NCBI RefSeq assembly: GCF_934668725.1
Contig: NZ_CAKUOF010000030.1
Coordinates: forward strand, 1 to 14,722
Source of the DNA: an uncultured Dysgonomonas sp.
GTDB taxonomy: Bacteria > Bacteroidota > Bacteroidia > Bacteroidales > Dysgonomonadaceae
DNA: 14,722 nucleotides
Direction: 5' to 3'
The position numbers were made by a program, and so were the translations under genes. The notes under the pieces are model-generated. The model saw only the letters and a program-made list of their open reading frames with translations. It was not told where the DNA came from and ran no database searches. Numbering within the stretch: the first letter of the stretch is position 1; each line of letters starts with the position of its first letter. Shown in pieces: positions 7,468 to 14,722 of this stretch.

Positions 7468-8588
7468 GATAAGATTATTAAATCAATTTCTTCCGCTTTC
7501 AGCGTTTTCAACAATTCATTCATGGGTCGGGTATTTAATAGCATCCGGAACCAATGAAAATGAGGCATACCGATACAAACAGTTGAAATATTCATTTTTA
7601 TGGCCTGTTCCACAATTGCCTTGGGAATACTTCGATGTTTCACTTGTATAACCTGTCCACCCAATTCGACAGCTAATTTAAAACTATTAATCAACTTTCG
7701 CTGGCTATCCAATGCTATTTTATCGAGGCTCTCCTGAGGTCGCTGCACATACAAAACATACCACTCTCCGTTATAATAGCCTGCCTGACGTGCTGTTTTG
7801 CGGATTATATTATTTGCTTTCTTCCCGTTACTGCCAATACATGCCATGAAAGTCATATGCTTACAAGGTGCAGTATTGGTAGTTTCACTATCTGCCTTTC
7901 TTACAACGTGGCTGGCTACTTCTTTTAGTGCTAGTTCTCTTAATCTCAGAATGTGTTCACTCTTGAAAAAATTATCTAAGGCTGAACGTATTTTATCGGT
8001 AGGATATATTTTACCTTCTTTTAAACGGGAGATTAAGTCCTCAGCCGTAAGATCGATATTCACCACCTCATCTGCCATAGTGATTATCCGATCGGGAATA
8101 CGTTCGGCAACCTCAATGCCTGTAATTTTTTTGACCTCTTCGTTCAAACTCTCGATATGCTGAACATTTACGGCACTGATCACATTGATTCCTGCTTCGA
8201 GAATCTCCAATACATCTTGCCAGCGTTTTTCATTTTTACTCCCTTCGATATTGGTATGAGCCAATTCGTCAATAATTACAATATCGGGATGAAGATTTAA
8301 TATGGCTTGGACATCCAGTTCTTCGAGTTCTTTTCCTTTATAGAAAATTTTCCGACGGGCAATTATGGGTAGCCCTGTCAACTGAGCGGCTGTTTCTTTT
8401 CTACCATGTGTTTCAATATAGCCAATCTTAATATCTATTCCACTCTCTTGCAGAATATGAGCCTCCTGAAGCATGCGATAGGTTTTGCCTACACCGGCTA
8501 TCATCCCGATGTAGACTTTAAATTTTCCTTGTTTCGATTTCTTTATCAGATTCAGGAAATGCTGAACATTGTTTTCTCTTTCATCCAT
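7464..8588 (-). CDS. kdpD: Short KdpD: KdpD ATPase plus USP sensor module without kinase
   Basis: Cytoplasmic protein of 374 residues corresponding to only the N-terminal part of classical KdpD (about 890 residues in E. coli). The KdpD domain (about 20-235) has the P-loop GMIAGVGKT (28-36), GYIETHGRKET (56-66) and the Walker B-like stretch IVIIDELAHTN (103-113), followed by KRWQDVLEIL and NVQHIESLN. A universal-stress-protein domain follows from about 245 to the C-terminus, with CIGSNGKKANNIIRKTARQA and WYVLYVQRP. In other bacteria this KdpD USP domain can bind c-di-AMP; that is family knowledge and is not shown here. There is no DUF4118 membrane domain, HisKA or HATPase. It starts 11 bp after kdpC and overlaps the separate kinase gene by 4 bp. 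Short KdpD forms are known in other phyla, so this is unlikely to be a mutation. Confidence 0.93.
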   Translation of the reverse strand: MDERENNVQHFLNLIKKSKQGKFKVYIGMIAGVGKTYRMLQEAHILQESGIDIKIGYIETHGRKETAAQLTGLPIIARRKIFYKGKELEELDVQAILNLHPDIVIIDELAHTNIEGSKNEKRWQDVLEILEAGINVISAVNVQHIESLNEEVKKITGIEVAERIPDRIITMADEVVNIDLTAEDLISRLKEGKIYPTDKIRSALDNFFKSEHILRLRELALKEVASHVVRKADSETTNTAPCKHMTFMACIGSNGKKANNIIRKTARQAGYYNGEWYVLYVQRPQESLDKIALDSQRKLINSFKLAVELGGQVIQVKHRSIPKAIVEQAIKMNISTVCIGMPHFHWFRMLLNTRPMNELLKTLKAEEIDLIILS

Positions 8589-8599
8589 AGGTCATCTAC

Positions 8600-9160
8600 T
8601 TATCTAAATGAATCAAGAGCTATATTTAATTTCAATACATTAATTTTTTCTGTTCCAAATAACCCAAGCAATGGTTTTTCGGTTTGCTCATCAATCAGTT
8701 TTTGTATATCTGATTCTGACAGTCCGCGTATTTCTGCAATACGTTTTACCTGAATCAGGGCTGCCTGTATAGAAATATGTGGATCAAGTCCGCTACCACT
8801 TGCAGTTATTAAATCAACAGGTATTTCGTTCTTTTGAATACTTGGATTATGTAGCATAAGAGTATCAATCCGGGCTTTTACCGTTTCCAGATATTCACTA
8901 TTTGAAGGAGCTTTATTACTTCCTCCCGATCCTGCTGCATTGTAATTTACAGCAGAAAGACGCGACTGAAAATACTTATCACTTGTAAATGATTGCCCGA
9001 TATTACTATAATATGTATTTCCCGAATACTCTATAATTTCGCCTCTTCCATTATTAGGAGCAAATTGTGCAATACCCCATACGCAAATAGTATAAACGAC
9101 TGCGAAAAGTATGATTGTAGCTACCGTTAATCTGATAGCCGATATAATATTTCTTTTCAT
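8600..9160 (-). CDS. kdpC: Potassium-transporting ATPase subunit C
   Basis: Accessory subunit of the KdpFABC high-affinity potassium pump. It has 186 residues, close to the usual 190. One N-terminal membrane segment (about 9-30, TVATIILFAVVYTICVWGI) anchors a periplasmic domain. Family motifs are SRLSAVNYNAAGSGGSN (about 66-82), where many homologues have R-P-S-A rather than R-L-S-A, and IPVDLITASGSGLDPHIS (about 113-130). The C-terminal part (VKRIAEIRGLS, LLGLFG, VNVLKLN-like end KINVLKLNIALD) also matches KdpC. It lies 27 bp after kdpB and 11 bp before kdpD in one transcription unit. Confidence 0.96.
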   Translation of the reverse strand: MKRNIISAIRLTVATIILFAVVYTICVWGIAQFAPNNGRGEIIEYSGNTYYSNIGQSFTSDKYFQSRLSAVNYNAAGSGGSNKAPSNSEYLETVKARIDTLMLHNPSIQKNEIPVDLITASGSGLDPHISIQAALIQVKRIAEIRGLSESDIQKLIDEQTEKPLLGLFGTEKINVLKLNIALDSFR

Positions 9161-9187
9161 TTTATTTTTTATACTTGAAAATTAGAC

Positions 9188-11218
9188 TTAGAAAAATAAC
9201 GAAACTAGCATATCTATCAGCTTTATTCCGATAAAGGGAACTATAATACCCCCTAATCCATATATAAACAAATTTCGTCGCAATAAAGCCGATGCACCAA
9301 TAGGTTTATAAGATACACCTTTCAATGCTAAGGGAATAAGTATCGGTATAATAATCGCATTAAATATTACTGCCGACAAAATAGCACTCTCCGGACTATG
9401 CAACCTCATAATATTTAAGCCTTGCAATGCTGGAATGGCGGTAATGAACAATGCTGGAATAATGGCAAAATATTTAGCCACATCGTTTGCAATACTAAAA
9501 GTGGTGAGTGTACCTCTGGTCATCAATAATTGTTTACCAATTTCTACTACCTCTATCAGTTTCGTTGGGTCATTGTCTAGATCAACCATATTTCCGGCCT
9601 CTTTAGCGGCCTCTGTACCACTATTCATAGCAACGCCTACATCTGCCTGAGCTAAGGCTGGGGCATCATTCGTACCATCACCCATCATAGCCACCAAACG
9701 TCCTTCGGCTTGCTCTTTTTTAATGTAGTTCATTTTATCTTCGGGCTTTGCTTCGGCTATAAAATCGTCTACACCTGCTTTCTCGGCAATGTATTTTGCG
9801 GTTAACGGATTATCTCCTGTAACCATTACGGTTTTTATTCCCATTTTTCGAAGACGTTCGAAACGTTCTTGTATTGCCGGTTTAATAATATCCTGCAACT
9901 CGATTACACCCAGTACTTTTTCATTTACAGACACAACCAAAGGCGTTCCTCCATTGCCTGATATCTGTTTCACTATTTTGTCTATATCCTCGGGATATTC
10001 GTTTCCTGCTTTTTCTACTAAAGCACGTATAGAATCCGATGCTCCTTTACGAATACGTGTATCGGCTATATCGACTCCCGAGCATCTTGTTTCTGCCGTA
10101 AATTTCACAAACTTAAAATCAGGTGCACACCTATCGTAATCAGATAAACGGACATTAGCCAACTCGATTATCGATCGCCCTTCGGGAGTTTCGTCAGCTA
10201 TGGAACTCAATACCAAAGCATTCTTAAACTCATCCTCATCTACACCGTATGCCGGATAAAAGGCAGTGGCTTTCCGATTTCCTATAGTAATCGTTCCTGT
10301 TTTATCTAACAAGAGTACATCTATATCTCCTGCTGTTTCTACAGCTTTTCCACTTTTGGTTATTACATTCGCTCTCAAAGCCCTGTCCATTCCGGCAATA
10401 CCTATAGCAGATAATAAACCACCGATAGTTGTCGGAATAAGACATACGAATAATGAAATAAATGCCGCTATCGAAATAGGGGTATTTGCATAATCGGCAA
10501 ATGGTTTTAATGTGATACATACAATAATAAAGACAAGTGTAAAACCTGCCAATAATATGGTCAATGCTATTTCATTGGGTGTTTTTTGTCGGCTTGCACC
10601 TTCTACCAAAGCAATCATTTTATCGAGAAAGCTTTCGCCGGGTTGAGTGGTCACCATCACTTTTATTTTATCGGACAGTACTTTTGTACCTCCTGTAACA
10701 CTACTTTTATCGCCTCCTGATTCTCGAATAACGGGGGCAGATTCTCCTGTAATAGCACTTTCGTCAATGGTTGCCAACCCTTCTATTATTTCGCCGTCGG
10801 CAGGTATTATATCTCCTGCTTCGCAAAAAAACACCTGCCCTTTGTTTAATGATGATGATTGCACTATTGTCCACCCTCCCCGGTTATCTAATAACTTGGC
10901 AGGAGTTTCTTCTCTTGTTTTACGAAGATTATCCGCCTGAGATTTTCCTCGTGCTTCGGCAATAGCCTCTGCAAAATTGGCAAATAAAAGGGTCAATAAA
11001 AGAATAATAAAAACTACGATGTTATATGTCAAACTATCATGTGATGTACTTCCAAACAAGTTAGATAGACAAACAAATAACATAATAACCGTTCCGATCC
11101 AGACGGTAAACATGACCGGATTGCGGAAAAGCTTTTTAGGATTGAGTTTTATAAAGGAATGTTTCAAAGCTTCTTTTAATAAAGCCTTTTGAAACAGCGA
11201 TGTATTATTTGATTTCAT
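9188..11218 (-). CDS. kdpB: Potassium-transporting ATPase ATP-binding subunit (P-type ATPase)
   Basis: Energizing subunit of KdpFABC in the inner membrane; hydrolyses ATP to drive K+ uptake. It has 676 residues against about 682 in E. coli. Visible motifs are the actuator loop TGES (157-160), the phosphorylation motif DKTGTIT with D305, KPEDKM in the nucleotide-binding domain, MVTGDN and the hinge MMGDGTNDAPALA. N-terminal membrane helices lie at about 36-85, the middle pair at about 217-275 with IPTTIGGLLSAIG, and a C-terminal group after about 570. The serine of TGES, whose phosphorylation inhibits the E. coli pump, is kept (S160). The start at 11218 follows kdpA by 15 bp. All catalytic residues are intact. 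Confidence 0.97.
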   Translation of the reverse strand: MKSNNTSLFQKALLKEALKHSFIKLNPKKLFRNPVMFTVWIGTVIMLFVCLSNLFGSTSHDSLTYNIVVFIILLLTLLFANFAEAIAEARGKSQADNLRKTREETPAKLLDNRGGWTIVQSSSLNKGQVFFCEAGDIIPADGEIIEGLATIDESAITGESAPVIRESGGDKSSVTGGTKVLSDKIKVMVTTQPGESFLDKMIALVEGASRQKTPNEIALTILLAGFTLVFIIVCITLKPFADYANTPISIAAFISLFVCLIPTTIGGLLSAIGIAGMDRALRANVITKSGKAVETAGDIDVLLLDKTGTITIGNRKATAFYPAYGVDEDEFKNALVLSSIADETPEGRSIIELANVRLSDYDRCAPDFKFVKFTAETRCSGVDIADTRIRKGASDSIRALVEKAGNEYPEDIDKIVKQISGNGGTPLVVSVNEKVLGVIELQDIIKPAIQERFERLRKMGIKTVMVTGDNPLTAKYIAEKAGVDDFIAEAKPEDKMNYIKKEQAEGRLVAMMGDGTNDAPALAQADVGVAMNSGTEAAKEAGNMVDLDNDPTKLIEVVEIGKQLLMTRGTLTTFSIANDVAKYFAIIPALFITAIPALQGLNIMRLHSPESAILSAVIFNAIIIPILIPLALKGVSYKPIGASALLRRNLFIYGLGGIIVPFIGIKLIDMLVSLFF

Positions 11219-11233
11219 TTCTTATGGGTATAA

Positions 11234-12925
11234 TTAGTATAGTGAAAAGTATTCGGCAATGGGTCCTAATGTCAAAGCCGGAAAAAAAGCAAGGGCAGAG
11301 ATAATAGCTATGACAGCAAATACCATCAATCCGAAAGTGGATGTATCGGTTTTTAATGTTCCTACGCTTTCGGGTATGTATTTCTTTTCAGCCAACAACC
11401 CTGCAATAGCTATAGGTCCGATAATGGGAAGGAAGCGAGATAATAGTAAGACTACACCTGTACTAATATTCCACCAGAGATTATTATCTCCCAGACCTTC
11501 GAAACCACTTCCATTATTGGCTGCCGAAGAAGTATATTCATATAGCATCTCAGTAAAGCCATGAAAAGACTGATCGCCCAATGTGGATGCTGTAAACTGA
11601 GGAAATGCAGTAGCTAAAGCGGTGGCAGTAAGAATCAGGAATGGATGCAGCAAAGCTACCATCATAGCAATTTTCATTTCGCGAGCCTCAATCTTTTTTC
11701 CTAGAAACTCAGGGGTACGCCCTACCATCAGGCCACTGATAAATACTGCCAAAATAATGAATATAAAGAAATTCAATAAACCGACTCCGCATCCTCCATA
11801 AAAGGCATTAACCATCATTGCTAATAATTGATTCATTCCCGACAGAGGCATCATACTGTCGTGCATCGCATTGACCGATCCTGTGGAAATAACTGTAGTT
11901 ACAATACTCCAAAATCCGGAGGAAGCTGCACCGAAACGCACTTCTTTGCCTTCCATAGCTCCTAACGAATTATCTACCCCCAAAGAAGCTATTGCAGGAT
12001 TACCGCTTTGCTCTAGGAAAATATTGGGGATAACCAGCAATAGAAAACCAACAGTCATTACTCCAAAAATCATCCATGATAGTTTTTTACGTCCGATGAA
12101 ATACCCAAACGCAAATATCATAGATAAGGGTATAAGCATTTGTGCAATCATTTCAACCATAAAAGTCAGATAATTGGGGTTTTCAAACGGATGTGCCGAA
12201 TTGGCTCCAAAAAATCCCCCTCCATTAGTTCCCACATGCTTAACAGCAATAAAGGCAGCGGCAGGCCCTCTCGAAACCTCTACTACATGCCCATCTTCTA
12301 AAGTAGTCATGGTATCTTTCCCCTCAAAAGTCATAGGAGTTCCATTAAATACTAATAATAAAGCTACTACAAGAGAAACAGGTAGTAATATTCTGACACA
12401 CGATTTCACTAAAAAATTATAGAAATTACCCAACTTATCGGTACTTTTTTCCCTGAATGCTTTAAATAGTATTGCCGCTGCAGCCATTCCTGTTCCTGCA
12501 CTTACAAACTGCAAAAACATAAGCCATATTTGACTAAAATAGCTTACTCCTGTTTCTCCCGAGTAATGCTGTAAATCGCAATTTACAAGAAAGGATATAG
12601 ATGTATTAAAAGCCAAATCTGCCGGCATGTTGGGGTTTCCGTCCAGATTTAGCGGTAACCACTGCTGGGTCATTAATAAACCCATACTAATCAAAAACCA
12701 AATAAAATTAATGGTCAACAGAGATGCTAAATGCTGTTTCCAAGTCATCTCTTTTAAAGGGTTTATTCCACCCACTTTGAAAATAATTCTTTCTATAGGA
12801 TTGAAAACCGGGTCAAGCCACGTTTTACTTCCATCATAGACTCTTGCTATATACTTACCAAAAGGAATTGCTAAAGCTACAGCAATTAAAAATGTTATTA
12901 TTATGCCTAATATTTCAGTATTCAT
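11234..12925 (-). CDS. kdpA: Potassium-transporting ATPase potassium-binding subunit
   Basis: Channel-like K+-selective subunit of KdpFABC, 563 residues (about 557 in E. coli), strongly hydrophobic with roughly ten membrane helices. The four pore-loop filter regions are readable: NCDLQHYSGE (115-124), VGTNGGGFFG (231-240) followed by ANSAHPFENP, ISTGSVNAM (346-354), and AANNGSGFEG (468-477). Q119 aligns with E. coli Q116, a known selectivity residue. The residue two before it is Asp (D117) where E. coli has Asn. No truncation is seen. The gene follows kdpF by 54 bp and precedes kdpB by 15 bp. Confidence 0.97.
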   Translation of the reverse strand: MNTEILGIIITFLIAVALAIPFGKYIARVYDGSKTWLDPVFNPIERIIFKVGGINPLKEMTWKQHLASLLTINFIWFLISMGLLMTQQWLPLNLDGNPNMPADLAFNTSISFLVNCDLQHYSGETGVSYFSQIWLMFLQFVSAGTGMAAAAILFKAFREKSTDKLGNFYNFLVKSCVRILLPVSLVVALLLVFNGTPMTFEGKDTMTTLEDGHVVEVSRGPAAAFIAVKHVGTNGGGFFGANSAHPFENPNYLTFMVEMIAQMLIPLSMIFAFGYFIGRKKLSWMIFGVMTVGFLLLVIPNIFLEQSGNPAIASLGVDNSLGAMEGKEVRFGAASSGFWSIVTTVISTGSVNAMHDSMMPLSGMNQLLAMMVNAFYGGCGVGLLNFFIFIILAVFISGLMVGRTPEFLGKKIEAREMKIAMMVALLHPFLILTATALATAFPQFTASTLGDQSFHGFTEMLYEYTSSAANNGSGFEGLGDNNLWWNISTGVVLLLSRFLPIIGPIAIAGLLAEKKYIPESVGTLKTDTSTFGLMVFAVIAIISALAFFPALTLGPIAEYFSLY

Positions 12926-12979
12926 TGATGTTCTTTTTAGGTCATAGACCTTTGTATTTACTACTATAGATTGATTACT

Positions 12980-13057
12980 TTAAAACTTCTCAGGGTGTAA
13001 CAACACATACAACATGTACCCTAAAACTACGATTGCAATAACGAACAAGTATAACAT
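12980..13057 (-). CDS. kdpF: Potassium-transporting ATPase small subunit KdpF (25 residues)
   Basis: A 25-codon ORF directly upstream of kdpA. The translation starts MLYLFVIAIVVLGYMLY and ends VLLHPEKF before TAA. It is a single membrane helix with the KdpF pattern: hydrophobic helix, central G-Y, then Y-x-L and a short polar tail ending in E-x-F (compare the LGYLVYALINAEAF end in E. coli). KdpF is a small lipid-like subunit that stabilizes the KdpABC complex. It is the first gene after the candidate sigma-54 promoter, with a predicted leader of about 39 nt, and is 54 bp from kdpA. It is easily missed because of its length. Confidence 0.88.
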   Translation of the reverse strand: MLYLFVIAIVVLGYMLYVLLHPEKF

Positions 13058-13105
13058 AACTTTAAAAATTTATTGAACTTCTATTTATAATTACACTACA
13101 ATGTA

Positions 13106-13121
13106 TGCCAATCTTGTACCA
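13106..13121 (-). promoter_or_regulatory. Candidate sigma-54 (-24/-12) promoter of the kdp operon
   Basis: On the minus strand this reads TGGTACAAGATTGGCA. Compared with the consensus TGGCAC-N5-TTGCA it keeps the invariant GG (-24) and GC (-12) at the correct spacing and matches 9 of 11 conserved positions; a T precedes it, as preferred. Transcription would start near 13095, about 39 nt before kdpF. The gene upstream encodes a sigma-54 activator, which makes the match meaningful. The motif is seen; activity is inferred. Confidence 0.68.
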
Positions 13122-13171
13122 ATAAACAGAGAATTGTATCAAGCTATTGAATAATTGCTTCTTACATATTT

Positions 13172-13186
13172 TTCTCAAAATGAGTG
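13172..13186. promoter_or_regulatory. Promoter-proximal copy of a palindromic candidate activator site
   Basis: TTCTCAAAATGAGTG contains the perfect CTCA-AAA-TGAG palindrome and shares its first 13 bases with the second copy at 13219. Its centre is about 84 bp upstream of the predicted kdp transcription start, a usual distance for an NtrC-type enhancer site. It lies outside the adjacent terminator stem. The regulator that binds it is inferred to be the product of the 13248-14582 gene. Confidence 0.5.
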
Positions 13187-13189
13187 TAT

Positions 13190-13217
13190 AAAAAAAGCCT
13201 ATCAAAATGATAGGCTT
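13190..13217 (-). terminator. Rho-independent terminator of the sigma-54 activator gene
   Basis: On the minus strand a perfect 10-bp stem (AAGCCTATCA with TGATAGGCTT; 13195-13204 with 13208-13217) with a 3-nt TTT loop is followed by a run of T (13196-13190). It lies 30 bp after the stop codon of the regulator gene and before the kdp promoter. The regulator is therefore a separate transcription unit from kdpF onward. Confidence 0.9.
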
Positions 13218-13218
13218 C

Positions 13219-13233
13219 TTCTCAAAATGAGAA
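13219..13233. promoter_or_regulatory. Distal copy of the palindromic candidate activator site
   Basis: TTCTCAAAATGAGAA is a perfect palindrome of two 6-bp arms around AAA. It repeats the first 13 bases of the site at 13172, 47 bp away, and its centre is about 131 bp upstream of the predicted kdp start. It lies between the regulator stop codon and its terminator. Two sites are typical of enhancers for oligomeric AAA+ activators. Confidence 0.5.
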
Positions 13234-13247
13234 TTAGGAGATTGTAT

Positions 13248-14582
13248 TTATAACTTATACTCTTCTACTTTTCGGTACAAGGTAGCAATACTTATTTCTA
13301 ATAATCGGGCAGCTTCGGCTTTATTCCCTTTTGTATAATTCAATACTTTTCTGATATGGGACTTCTCGATATTCGTCATAGATAAAGACGAAGTTGCACT
13401 ATCTATAATATTCGATTGTTGCAATTCGAATGGTAAACAATCAACTGTCAATTCTTCGGTATCAGCAAGAATAACACTACGCTCTATAATGTTCCTCAAC
13501 TCGCGGATGTTACCTTTCCATGTATTATGTTCCAACACCTTTATATATTCACTTGATAATGCCGTTATCCGTTTATTCATCTTTACGGCAAAAACCTGAG
13601 CAAACTCATTTGCAAATAGCTTAATATCCTCTACCCTATCTCTGAGTGATGGTAATACTATCTGAAAAACCGACAAACGATAATATAAGTCGCTACGAAA
13701 GAGCCCATTCTCTATCTCTTTTTCTAATTCTCTGTTGGTAGCAGCTATTACCCTGACATCCACTTTCGTGGGTTTAGTCTCTCCGATCTTTATAAACTCT
13801 TTTGTTTCAAGGACTCTTAATATTTTAGCCTGTAAGTCTATGGGCATTTCGCCAATTTCATCTAAAAAGATAGTTCCCTGATTTGCCTCTTCAAACAACC
13901 CTTTCTTATCTTTTAATGCTCCTGTAAATGCACCTGCTTTATGTCCGAACAGTTCGCTCTCTAATAAATCTTTACTGAAAGCTGAACAGTTTATTGCTAC
14001 AAACGGTTTATTTTTACGAGTTCCGCCATAATGAATGGCTTGTGCAAAGACTTCTTTTCCTGTACCTGTTTCACCCGTTAGAAGAACAGTAGTATCGGTA
14101 GTTGCGACTTTACGGCTAATATCAATGGCAGCTTGTATAATTCTTGATGTACCTATAATATTATCGAATGAGTACTTCTGCTCTACTTTTTGTTCAAGCT
14201 GAGTGACCCGTTTTGACAATTCGGTTTTCTCTAAAGCCCGATATAGAAGGGGGATAATACGGTTATTATCATCTCCCTTGGTTATATAATCGAATGCTCC
14301 GTTTTTTATGGCTTGTACTCCATCGGGAATATTACCATATGCCGTCAAAAGAATTACTTCGGTCAGCGGTTGTATCTTTTTTATTTGCTGAATAAGTTCC
14401 ACCCCATTGGCATCGGGTAACTTCACATCACAAATGATCGCATCGAAATCTTGCTGCTCCATCTTTTTTAAAGCGGTTGTTGCATCTTCTGCCTGAAAAA
14501 CCTGAAACTTCTCCAGCTCTATGATTCGAGCCATAAGTTTACGAAGTTTTTCTTCATCATCTATCAATAGTATTTTTTTCAC
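13248..14582 (-). CDS. NtrC-family sigma-54-dependent response regulator of the kdp locus
   Basis: A 444-residue transcription activator. The receiver domain (about 1-120) has the acidic pair D8-D9, phosphoacceptor D52 (CDVKLPD), T80 and K102. The AAA+ domain (about 140-375) has Walker A GETGTGKE (170-177), the sigma-54-contacting loop GAFTGA (217-222), Walker B GTIFLDE (236-242) and the arginine-finger stretch FRSDLYYRL. A Fis-type helix-turn-helix (about 408-444, KAEAARLLEISIATLYRKV) binds DNA. The start is GTG; an in-frame stop lies upstream with no ATG between, and MKKILLIDDE is a typical N-terminus. It is not the OmpR-type KdpE. Expected to be phosphorylated by the kinase at 5734-7467 and to activate kdpF through sigma-54; both are inferred from context. 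It ends in its own terminator. Confidence 0.93.
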   Translation of the reverse strand: MKKILLIDDEEKLRKLMARIIELEKFQVFQAEDATTALKKMEQQDFDAIICDVKLPDANGVELIQQIKKIQPLTEVILLTAYGNIPDGVQAIKNGAFDYITKGDDNNRIIPLLYRALEKTELSKRVTQLEQKVEQKYSFDNIIGTSRIIQAAIDISRKVATTDTTVLLTGETGTGKEVFAQAIHYGGTRKNKPFVAINCSAFSKDLLESELFGHKAGAFTGALKDKKGLFEEANQGTIFLDEIGEMPIDLQAKILRVLETKEFIKIGETKPTKVDVRVIAATNRELEKEIENGLFRSDLYYRLSVFQIVLPSLRDRVEDIKLFANEFAQVFAVKMNKRITALSSEYIKVLEHNTWKGNIRELRNIIERSVILADTEELTVDCLPFELQQSNIIDSATSSLSMTNIEKSHIRKVLNYTKGNKAEAARLLEISIATLYRKVEEYKL

Positions 14583-14722
14583 TATATAAAGAGTAATTGA
14601 TTTGGGTGTAAAAATACATCTTTTTCCGTTTGAAGAACTATTTATTATTTATGTCAGTCAGTAGTTGGGATTATATGTTCTATTTTGTTTTAGCTTTCGA
14701 GTCCGTAGCGGGTCGGGCAAAA
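14583..14722. other. Upstream region of the response-regulator gene and window edge
   Basis: This 140-bp stretch should hold the promoter of the minus-strand regulator gene. I see no convincing Bacteroidota TTTG / TAnnTTTG promoter, sigma-54 motif or hairpin. TATTTTTA on the minus strand is at best a weak -7 box. From about 14697 to the edge the sequence is clearly more GC-rich than the rest. On the minus strand it is open for ten codons from the edge before TAA at 14690-14692, so it may be the 3' end of an unseen gene. Confidence 0.3.

Noticed and set aside
5734..8588. kdpD broken by a frameshift into two pieces
   Set aside because: The second protein starts with its own TM1, periplasmic domain, TM2, HAMP and PAS rather than the DUF4118 membrane domain of KdpD, and the 4-bp overlap is a standard coupled junction.
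9435..12839. Several long plus-strand open frames opposite kdpA and kdpB
   Set aside because: They are antisense shadows of clearly functional genes, without family motifs or sensible starts.
13248..14582. Regulator as KdpE
   Set aside because: It has an AAA+ domain with GAFTGA and a Fis-type helix-turn-helix, whereas KdpE is an OmpR-type winged-helix protein of about 225 residues.
14690..14722. TTCGAGTCC-like stretch as the 3' end of a tRNA
   Set aside because: No acceptor or anticodon arm can be built from the sequence on either side, and the T-stem complement is absent.

Overview
The window looks like chromosomal DNA from a member of the Bacteroidota, probably Bacteroidales (Dysgonomonas/Parabacteroides-like). 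This is inferred from the AT-rich sequence, start codons without Shine-Dalgarno motifs, a Bacteroides-style hexuronate operon, and a kdp locus with a kinase-less KdpD and an NtrC-type regulator. No rRNA, tRNA, CRISPR array, insertion sequence or phage gene was seen. No stretch longer than 300 bases lacks a gene; the longest gap is about 190 bases, upstream of kdpF.

Region 1 (1-4873, plus strand) is a hexuronate (galacturonate) catabolic operon. It holds the 3' part of an ExuT-like MFS transporter, tagaturonate reductase uxaB, a small HIT-family protein and altronate dehydratase uxaA. The HIT gene overlaps uxaA by an ATGA tetranucleotide. A hairpin with a second crossing pairing lies between uxaB and the HIT gene. 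A strong bidirectional terminator (4843-4873) follows uxaA.

Region 2 (4956-5665, minus strand) holds a 199-residue HEAT-repeat-like protein, preceded by an ORF of only 28 codons with a lipoprotein signal peptide. Both lie downstream of the kdp genes on the same strand.

Region 3 (5734-14582, minus strand) is a complete potassium-uptake locus. Read 5'->3' on the minus strand it runs: sigma-54-dependent NtrC-type response regulator (GTG start), intrinsic terminator, candidate sigma-54 promoter, kdpF (25 codons), kdpA, kdpB, kdpC, a short KdpD (KdpD ATPase plus USP domain, no kinase), and a separate membrane HAMP/PAS histidine kinase translationally coupled to KdpD.

The most interesting point is the regulatory wiring. 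The classical one-piece KdpD plus OmpR-type KdpE is replaced by three parts: a soluble KdpD sensor module, a separate PAS kinase and a GAFTGA-containing AAA+ activator. The intergenic DNA fits this: a -24/-12 motif (13106-13121) lies 49 bp from the kdpF start, and two near-identical palindromes 47 bp apart lie upstream at enhancer-like distances. I infer that kdpFABCD and the kinase gene are activated by the NtrC-type regulator through sigma-54. The final ~30 bases are more GC-rich than their surroundings and are unassigned.
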